This document shows, piece after piece, positions 56,431 to 64,000 of a stretch of DNA of 64,000 nucleotides. Every line of letters begins with the position of its first letter. Within the stretch, counting starts at the first letter, position 1. The notes under the pieces are model-generated. The model was given only the letters and a program-made list of their open reading frames with translations. It searched no databases and had not been told where the DNA came from. Position numbers and translations under genes: made by a program. Source of the DNA: Ampelocalamus luodianensis (lineage: Eukaryota; Streptophyta; Magnoliopsida; Poales; Poaceae); NCBI GenBank assembly GCA_036346255.1, contig CM070635.1:47209715-47273714 (forward strand), in the 5' to 3' direction.

Positions 56431-59201
56431 ATGGCTCCTCCCCTCTTCGCCGCCTCCCCCCACGCGTCCCTCCTCCTCCTCCTCTCCCCCAGCCCTGCCG
56501 CCCCCGCCCGCCTCCACTACACCCTCAGATCCCGCCTCCCCGTCCGCGTCGCCTCGGGCCGCCGCCTCGAGGGCGGCATCCCCGACGAGTGGGGCGAGCG
56601 CTCGCAGCCCGTGCCCGAGCCCCCCTCCCAGCCCGACCCCCCCATCGACGACGACGAGTGGGGCCGCGCCGCAGCCTCCTCCGCCTCCGGGAACTCGCGC
56701 CCCGTCGTCGCCGACGAGTGGGGCGAGCCGGGAGCCCCAGGCAGAGGCGCCCTCACCCGCCGACCCTCCTATCAACGACGACGAGTGGGGAGGGGACCCG
56801 ACTCCACCCGTGGGGGAGGGGGAGGGGGAGGGGGAGGGGGCTCCGGAGGACGACAAGGAGGAGAGGCGGGAGGAGCTTAAGCGGTGCTTGGTGGACACGG
56901 TCTACGGCTCCGACCTAGGCCTCCGGGCGTCCGCGGAGGTCAGGGGGGAGGTCGTCGAGCTCGTCACCCAGCTCGAGGCGGCCAATCCCACGCCCGCGCC
57001 CGTCCAGGCGCCGGAGCTCCTCGATGGCAACTGGATCCTCGTGTGAGCCTTTTCAGTACTACTCTTGTCAGTTCGTGTGGCATTCCACTATATTACTCTT
57101 CTCCAAGTTGTTACCGGCTAGCTTACTGCATGCTTAGTTGTACATGTCAGCGAAAGACTAGATTTTATTTGGTCTAGATGGTGCTCGCCATCTATCACTT
57201 GCAGACTTGCAGTAGTCGTCGATCTTGTCAACCAAGGGTGTAAATTGTTGTACTGTCTAAGCGGTCAATTTGTTCATCCTGGGGATGGATTGATGCTGAA
57301 AAAGGTGTAGTGATCTAGGGGCATCACACGTTTAGATTTTCCAAGGGAGGTTTGTCTAGTGCTCTTACTCTTTCCAAGTAACCAGCCAAATGCTCCCTCT
57401 TAGAATTCTCAACACTGGTTTTCTTCAATCATTGCAATAAGTGAACCCACCCAGTTTATCATGTATGCTGTGACTACTGACTTGTAAACGCTAGCTAGAC
57501 ATGTAGTCCAAGGAGTGTGTTGGAATGAAAGGAAATCTGTAATGATCAAGGGTGAGGTGTAGAACTGAAATGCACCTGCACAGACATATGCTCGCCTTCT
57601 ATGTTCACGTCCTTCACAAAAATAAGCAATTTCTTTATCTGTAGCATTTATAGGAATCCTAAGAGAAAAAGGTGTGATATAGATGGGAGGTAAGGGCTTG
57701 CAACTTAAGCATATAGACCACTCAAAATGTAACAAAAGCTTCGTGAAGATGCATGCGATTAGCTTAGAAATCGACAGAAAAATTGGCATTGGGGGTCTTA
57801 TGTGTAGCTTATTACTTTATGTGGTGTTTGTTTTTGTTGCATTGCCTGTAAACCATCAACCGGATCTTTGTTGGTATTTATTAAATGAAACATGACTAAG
57901 AACCATCTTGTTCAAAAAAGTTATCTAAGCATGGTTTCTTAAATGATCCTGTCCTCTGTACATGTCTGTTCTTCCATGCTTCGTGTTTTGCTTCTGGCTG
58001 CTGAATCCGTTACTGCTTTATTTATTCCAAACCTTGTTAATGTGTTAATGTTTGTCGCTAACTTGTTACTCCTGTGAACTTAGTTTTTTGCTGCTGATGT
58101 GATCAACTTCTTTCTAGGTGAAATACTATGTCAATTGTGTATGTTAATTTACTTGCAGATATACAGCATATTCTGAACTTTTACCTATTCTACTTGCTGG
58201 GGCAACACCATTCTCCAAAGTTCAGAAGATATCCCAAGAAATTGACACAAAAAGCATGACCATAGTCAATGCCTCAACTATCTCAACTCCATTTGCTTCG
58301 TTTTCATTCAGCGCAACTGCTTCTTTTGATGTTCAAAGTCCATCAAGGATAGAGGTACAAACTTCCTTGTCATGAATGTTATGCTTCTTTTCCTTGGATT
58401 CAGCGCAACTGCTTCTTTGCATTACCACGTTGGTTATTCGGCTATCCAGATAAGTCATATGGAACAATTGATTTGCTTGTTTGACAACTTTAAGTACCAT
58501 GCTGCATTATTAGTTTTTTTTTAAGTCGGAAGCTCCTTGTTAAGCTACTTTGCTAGTTATGCCTACCTACTGTTGCTGAAAATATAGATTTAAATAACAG
58601 TACGATTATTACAGTAATTTTATGTCATCCTTTTACTGTTATATGATGATACATTATGCGTTTCTCAGACGATACTTTGCTAGTTTTGTCTTTAAACTTT
58701 AAAGGTCATAAATCAACTTTCTTACTGAGTTCTTCTATTCAATCCACTAAGTTTCTATAGCTGTTTCTTCTACTAGGCTTGAAGAATATGCAATAGCTGG
58801 GAAGGATTCCCGGTTGGGCATATAGACATGATTATCCAAATTGAGTCATGTTTCGTATATATATATATTCCTGGGAGTACGTATTCCCACTTCTCGTATA
58901 CCAATTAAATCGTATGATGATACATTTTTATCAATTTGAGCATACTTCAATAATGATTATAAGATACCTCGAAGTGAGTTCCATGAATTTTTCTTATTAA
59001 AGTTCTCTTTTTATAGAAAAATTTGTGTATATACTTTTTTTTATATGTGAAAAAGGGTATATAGAAAAAAAGGGCTCCAATGATTTTTTTTCCAATCAAG
59101 TCCTATCAGAGTATCTTATAATTGGTATTTAAGTATACTGAAAGTGATAAATAAATATATTGGAAGTGGGAGTACATACTCCTAAGAGTATGAAATGGAC
59201 G

Positions 59202-59245
<44 letters not shown>

Positions 59246-62200
59246 CGCCTTTTTTCTACTCTCGGGAGTAGTTACTCCCTATTCCGTATCTCACAACGTA
59301 GGGAGTATCTTGCATAACCGAGAGAGTGTGTGTAGTATATAAGACCACCTAGGTGGTATTTACACATTTTCAAGGGTGGTATGTACAATTTTTTAGACAT
59401 ACTCCTTTTTATGTGGAAATATAAAGGTATTTACAAAATATGCTAAAAACTATGGACTCTCTTGTAAATTTTTCATATGTTCATATGGTTCATATTGGAG
59501 TATCTTATAATTAGTATATGAGTATACTCAAAGTGATAAATGAGTATGTCAAGTTTTTTTAGGTGGTATGTCAGAGGTGGGAGTAACTACACCCAGGAGT
59601 AGAAGATATTAATCATATATATGTGTGTGTGTGTATTGTTGAAACATATTGTTACTGTGTGTGGCAGACTACGTCTTGTGTGCAATAAAAATTACTGATG
59701 TGTACGATCTGTTTTACTGGAATCTAAGATTAATAATTATTGTGATCCTGCTCTACACATTTTACTACTTACTATTATGTAAAATACTAAATGCAATGAA
59801 TAAGTTAGTAGAGTAACTTACAAGCACGAAGGTGGCGCATCCGATGATAGACTTGGTGGTGTTGTCCTTCTTGTTCCAGTTACGGACGGACTCACGAAGG
59901 TCGTTAACGGCGACCTTGCACCAGTTGACGTCGGCGAATTTGTCCAGTTCCTTCGTCAGTAGAGCATCCTTTCTGGTTATGTTGATGTTGGTGGTTGGGA
60001 AAAGGAGCTTGCTGAAGACGAGGAAGAAACACCTCATTGTGAGAGCGTTTGTGCCTCTGGTCTTAATCCGCTCGATCAGCGTTGTGTTCTTGATGTTGGC
60101 GTTCTATTGTACCCCGAGTAGACACTTCAGCTCGGCCAGTTCTGAGGTCCTTGCGACCTGGGTCACCATCGGCGCGCCGCCGTTGCCACAAGGGATCCCG
60201 AGGACGCACTTAACGGCGTGAGCCGTGATTGGGATGCTCCTTCCGTCGCCAGTGCTAATGACCATCTCGACCGGGTCAATCCTGTCCATTAGGAAGCACA
60301 ATATATCCCTCTTCTCCAAGCTCTCGAGGTTGAACTTCAGCAGACCGCCGAACCTCATCCTCTTGACCTCATTCCCTTGCTTTAACGCCAGCTCGCCGAT
60401 GGTTGCGACGACGAGGGTAGGAGCGCACCTGATGCACGTCGTCAAAGGACCCTTCCTCCTGTCGCGCAGAGCCTGCATTCGACGTACCGTCATTTTTACT
60501 AACGATATGCTTACTAATTACTGCAATCATGACTCATGTTTACTATTGATGTGAAAAAAAGATCACATTCTATAATATTATCGAGTTACTGTAAAAGGGA
60601 CGCGCATTTGCTACTATATGTGCACAAACTCATTGTTGCAATCTCGTGGGCGATCTCATCGCAAGGCGACAAGGCGATGATGTCCTCTGTCGCGGGCATC
60701 ACTACCTTTCTCTTCTTGCTCTGCTGTTTCTTCCGAGAAACACCCACGCGATCGTCTGCGACAGGTGTGTCTGGTGCTCTTGAGGTGATGGGTTCGGCTT
60801 GGGAGGGGTCCAAGTAAATCTTCATCGCCGACTGCCTTCCCTCAATGGTGATCTTTCTCACCTTGTAGGGTACGTCGCCAGATGTCCACATTTACTACTG
60901 GAGCGGAGATACAAGCGAAGAAAAAAACAAAAGGGGATTCTATGGATTACTGTATATGAGGAGTTGTTTTACTTAAAACCTGAAGAGGAAAAACTATACA
61001 AAAAACACTCCAAAAATTTAGGAGGAAAAAATCACCCTAGTATAACAAAGAAATTATTAAAGTTTGGGGTTAAATTATCGTGCAGGACCCTAGAAAAATC
61101 AACTTCGTGAGAGAGGAAGAACTCCAAACTAAAGAAATAGCGGTGTTCTCTAACCTTGCGGGTCCGGGGGGGGGGGGGTGGTCAGAGTATGCTGAAAACA
61201 AAAATCGCCTCTGCTCCTGCCGAGAATGCAGGCCGGTAGAGCTCGCCTGAGGACCTAACTTTTTTCATTCCTTTGAGGGTTGAGCGCGTCGCCGGAAAGG
61301 GAAAATACGATTTGCTGTAGTGCGGGGAAACACCTTGGACGATGCGGCCCCCACGCACGTAATTTATGCGACTTTCGCGCCCGTTCAAAAAAAGAAAAGA
61401 AAAAACCTAAGTAGTTATACACAGTAAAACACGAGTATCTATTACTGTATCTTACGTTAATATTACTACCATATAACTTTTACTGCAATTGTTGAATGCG
61501 ATTACTATATAGTGCTAGTAACTTTGCTATTACCCATTCGGTTTGTTAATTACTGTATGTCTGACTATGTTTACCATAATGTGAGTACCTTTTTACTACC
61601 AAAATTGCGTGTGATCGGAGGTTCTATTAAGCGTCGTCCAAACGATGCCTTAAGCGCATTAATGCCGCTTCGGCTCTCCGACGCGTCTCTTCATCTCACG
61701 CGTCGATGTTACTTCTTGTTGTATAAAAATGATCATCCACCATCGGAAGATGGATTATCACATCGCTCTACTCTTTTTCGCACCCTCTATTAAGAACGAA
61801 TAGAATTAAGAAAAATGTCTCCCCACTCTACTCCCCTAACGCCGGCGCTGATGGCATACCTAGCCATTCTGTATGAGCACCTCCGGTTGTACGCTGGCAG
61901 ATGCTGCGGAAGGGCACTGTTCTAACAGTGTCCTCCCTCCTCTGCCAGAGGTTATGCCGGGGCACGTGTCGGCGACGTTCCGCCGTCTGGACGTCCTCCT
62001 CCGCCGCGTCTTCCGGGTGGTATCCAGCTTTTGGCGAGGTAACCTCGCCTTCGACGTCATCCTCTAGAACGACGTTGCACGTCTCCTGGAGGATTACCAT
62101 CACTTCGACTGCTTCATCGAGGAGGGGGGCGACCGAATCTACCTTGCTGAGATCCCCTCGAGCAAGAGAAGATAGCCCATGGGCGCAATTTGACTTGACT

Positions 62201-62952
62201 CTTCAGTCGGAGCGTCTTTGGGCCACACTCGAATGGGCACGTCAGCGGGTGGACGTATTTTGGGCTTCATTCGCTGATCCAGAACCGTTTGATGCTGACG
62301 ACGTCGCCTACGAAGTTTTGAAGACGGAGATAGCAGGCTACCTCCACCACTAGAAAATCTTTGCTTGTTTATGTTTCTACTTTTTTTTAATCTTTGTAAG
62401 AAGCGACTGACCACATTGTTTGACCATATATAAATACAAAAAAAAACCTCGGTTGAATTTGTATTTACTGTCTACGATGAAACCGTTTACTGTGTTACAT
62501 GTTTTATATTACTGCCTTCACGATATATCCGGTTTCAATTTATGTTTACTGTCTACAGTGAAACCGTTTACTGTTCTACAAACGTCTGTTTACTTCATTG
62601 GACCTACTCGGTACTCCCCTACACAATTACCTTACAAGATAGCTAGGGGTTTACTATCACGACACTAACTTTTAACTATCGAAAAAAAAGAGATTGCAAA
62701 AAAGCGGTGGTAAAAAAGGGAAGCCGATTACTGTGTACGACGTTAAGTTTTACGAACTAACGTAGGAGCTCATAAAAAAACGTGTTGCCTTGAAAACATG
62801 TAGTAAAAGGGATATGTGTATTACTGTTATGGCATATGATATTTACGATGTTTCTGGGCCGGCCATATGGGATTGCGCGTGCGCGCATCACACCTAGCCT
62901 AGATCGTGCGCGGTGGGCTGCATAAGCTTTGAATAACTATTGTACGTTCGGC

Positions 62953-62986
<34 letters not shown>

Positions 62987-63149
62987 ATGCTAGTGAACTC
63001 TACTACCACATATCTATACCATCAATATTTGCATGGATGTGTGTAGTGGAGAGAGAGAAAAGGTGAAGAGAGTTGAAGGTTCAATGCCTATGCTAGATGA
63101 AGGGTGGAGATAGATGGTGCTAGAGTTGTATGGGATGCTAAAACCCCAT

Positions 63150-63183
<34 letters not shown>

Positions 63184-64000
63184 GAATGTCTGTTTCGTAC
63201 TCCCAGTAGTACATACTTCCACTTCTAATATATCATTTAAACGAACTTATTATATTTTTTTATCACTTTCAGTATACTTAAATACCGATTATAAGATCTT
63301 CCAATGCGACTTGATTGGAAAATTTTCATTCATTGGAGCCTTTTATATTTGCTATATAACATTTTTCATATATAAAAGAAGTATATACACAGATTTTAGT
63401 ATAAAAAGTGGATTTTTATGGAACTCACTTTGATGTATCTTATAATTATTATTAGAGTATACTCAAATTGATAAAGAAGTATCATCATACGATTTAAATG
63501 ATATATGAGTGGTGAAAGTACGTACTCCTAATAGTACCATACCATTTTCGTTTGCATATATAGTCATCGGTAGCTCTAAAGTTGTACTATCTAGAACGTG
63601 TCGTACCATAGATCTGTACGCACACATGGCTACAAGCCTACACATTAACTTATGTACTTGATATGTTTTATTGCTGCATACCTGTCATTGGCTGGTTGTG
63701 GTGTACACCATGATGCATGGAGGATAATTATAAACTTGTCTAAGTATTTCTTTTTATCGAACCGGCCATTATCAAGGTTTTGTAATTGACGCTATCACTA
63801 GTGAGGCAACTGATAGAAATACCAGTCTTGGTGCACCAGATGCTTGAGGTGTACACCATGGTTATTAAGATTTCTTATGACGATTCATCAGTTGCAAGTT
63901 CTGTCCTATAGCATTACGTGTACATAGGTTGAAGTCGAACTGACATGTTGGTTATTGATTTATTTAATGAAGGTCCAATTCAAAGAGGGGAGCTTCCAGC
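56431..64000 (+). CDS. plastid fibrillin / plastid-lipid-associated protein gene, 5' part, with exon 1 frame break
   Basis: Exon 1 56431-57042, exon 2 58159-58354, exon 3 from 63973, running off the window. The N-terminus (MAPPLFAASPHASLLLLLSP, then Ser/Ala/Arg-rich) is transit-peptide-like. An acidic linker carries four DEWG motifs. The PAP/fibrillin domain begins ELKRCLVDTVYGSDLGLRAS, continues APELLDGNWIL|VYTAYSELLPI, SMTIVNASTISTPFASFSFS and SPSRIE, and resumes VQFKEGSF in exon 3. Fibrillins coat plastoglobules and bind plastid lipids; the long acidic DEWG linker resembles the FBN2/PAP3 type. One extra base at GGG 56730-56732 puts the first three DEWG motifs out of frame with the fourth and the domain. 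Intron 2 is 5,618 bp and full of transposons. Confidence 0.88.
58869..59190. mobile_element. TA-associated MITE, copy 4 (diverged subfamily)
   Basis: Left end CCTGGGAGTACGTATTCCCA, right end TGGGAGTACATACTCCTAAG, inverted to each other over about 25 bp. Preceded by a short (TA)n and followed within 15 bp by a long one. Closest to copy 5. Confidence 0.85.
59203..59243. repeat. (TA)n microsatellite
   Basis: 41-bp TA run lying between MITE copies 4 and 3. Confidence 0.95.
59255..59604. mobile_element. TA-associated MITE, copy 3
   Basis: Left CTACTCTCGGGAGTAGTTAC, right GGGAGTAACTACACCCAGG, with the same interior as copies 1 and 2. Followed by an ATATATATGTGTGTG run. Confidence 0.87.
59822..60493 (-). 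pseudogene. transposon-type plant-mobile-domain-like ORF, one internal stop
   Basis: The minus-strand frame begins MTVRRMQALRDRRKGPLTTC and contains RMRFGGLLKFNLESLEKRDI, then ITAHAVKCVLGIPCGNGGAP. This is like the FGGLL...VLG(L/I)PCG domain of ORFs carried by grass Mutator- or CACTA-type elements (plant mobile domain/Ulp1-associated). TAG at 60104-60106 interrupts it, after which the same frame continues (TLIERIKTRGTNALTMRCFF, ELDKFADVNWCKVAVNDL) to a donor at 59821. An upstream piece (60891-60586) has a basic KKQQSKKRK stretch, maybe a nuclear signal, and may be its first exon. It lies antisense to the fibrillin gene. Confidence 0.6.
61166..61178. repeat. G13 homopolymer
   Basis: Thirteen consecutive G; strong secondary-structure and sequencing-error potential. 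Confidence 0.9.
61860..62353 (+). pseudogene. coding-like fragment, unrecognised
   Basis: Two plus-strand frames look coding in succession: VSATFRRLDVLLRRVFRVVS (about 61965-62030), and later QFDLTLQSERLWATLEWARQ followed by DADDVAYEVLKTEIAGYL up to TAG 62351. A frame change lies between. It may be another exon set of the intron-borne transposon. No family named. Confidence 0.3.
62953..62981. repeat. (TA)n microsatellite
   Basis: 29-bp TA run. Confidence 0.95.
63148..63183. repeat. (CA)n(TA)n compound microsatellite
   Basis: CA repeats passing into TA repeats just left of MITE copy 5. Confidence 0.93.
63198..63537. mobile_element. TA-associated MITE, copy 5
   Basis: Left end TACTCCCAGTAGTACATACT, right end AGTACGTACTCCTAATAGTA, inverted relatives. 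The interior shares TATCACTTTCAGTATACTTA and ATCTTATAATTATTATTAG-like words with copy 4. Confidence 0.83.

Larger units (their letters stand above)
59645..62835. repeat. dispersed TTACTG(T) motifs around the transposon ORF
   Basis: (A/T)TTACTGT-like words recur near 59650, 60518, 60585, 60947, 61441, 61476, 61548, 62466, 62489, 62546, 62569, 62728 and 62821, mostly on the plus strand. A longer unit TTTACTGTCTAC--TGAAACC is repeated at 62466 and 62546. Such short subterminal words are typical transposase binding sites; element ends were not found. Confidence 0.55.
58355..63972 (+). other. intron 2 of the fibrillin gene (5.6 kb)
   Basis: Donor GAG|GTACAA at 58355, acceptor TGAAG before 63973; phase agrees with the family (SRIE|VQFKEG). 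It contains an echo of exon 2 (CAGCGCAACTGCTTCTTT near 58402), three MITEs, three TA microsatellites and a transposon-type gene. Confidence 0.85.

Noticed and set aside
1..64000. tRNA, rRNA or other structural RNA genes
   Set aside because: No internal A/B box pair, rRNA core or snoRNA box arrangement was seen on either strand; the only tRNA-related matches are retrotransposon primer sites.

Overview
The window looks like nuclear DNA of a grass, probably a Pooideae/Triticeae-type genome. The grounds are two intron-containing genes whose proteins read as grass HD-ZIP IV and plastid fibrillin proteins, (TA)n-associated MITEs, grass-type Helitron 3' ends, Ty1-copia elements primed by initiator tRNA-Met, an LTR of about 5 kb, and deep nesting of elements. 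No sign of bacterial, organellar or viral sequence was seen. All identifications come from reading the sequence and recalled family motifs; no search was run.

Layout. 0.5-6.5 kb: 5' end of a decayed Ty1-copia element, split by a 4,980-bp TG...CA element with a 5-bp target duplication, read as a solo LTR. 7.0-8.0 kb: a small unrecognised gene with a TATA box, an internal repeat, a frameshift and an in-frame stop. 8.3-12.26 kb: interrupted gene fragments, including an organellar HSP90 fragment, ending in a Helitron-type 3' terminus. 13.3-19.8 kb: LINE ORF1 fused to a host-like gene fragment, the distal part lying in a very large inverted repeat (arms about 2.3 kb, 31-bp spacer); a hAT-like element sits in one arm and another insertion in the other. 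19.8-29.1 kb: mostly non-coding, with tandem arrays rich in GGGCCGTAAATGGGCC-like sequence and repeated segments. 29.1-31.3 kb: a minus-strand Helitron 3' end followed by exons of a Mediator subunit 16 (MED16) pseudogene with correct splice borders. 32-42.5 kb: two copies of a MITE-plus-flank segment separated by an LTR-retrotransposon remnant; the second copy is split by a complete but defective Ty1-copia element (140-bp LTRs).

The genic end is 42.9-64 kb. It holds a short three-exon gene of unknown function (42.96-44.28 kb), a ten-exon minus-strand HD-ZIP IV START-domain transcription factor gene (46.47-51.27 kb, 849 codons in the model given), a 1.9-kb Helitron-like element in the upstream region of that gene, and the 5' part of a plus-strand fibrillin/plastid-lipid-associated protein gene that runs off the right edge. 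Intron 2 of the fibrillin gene is about 5.6 kb and holds three MITEs of one family, TA microsatellites, a transposon-type ORF with one stop, and many TTACTG motifs. HD-ZIP IV proteins commonly act in epidermal identity and fibrillins in plastid lipid bodies. The two genes are transcribed divergently, but about 5.2 kb of transposon-rich DNA separates them, so no shared promoter is claimed.
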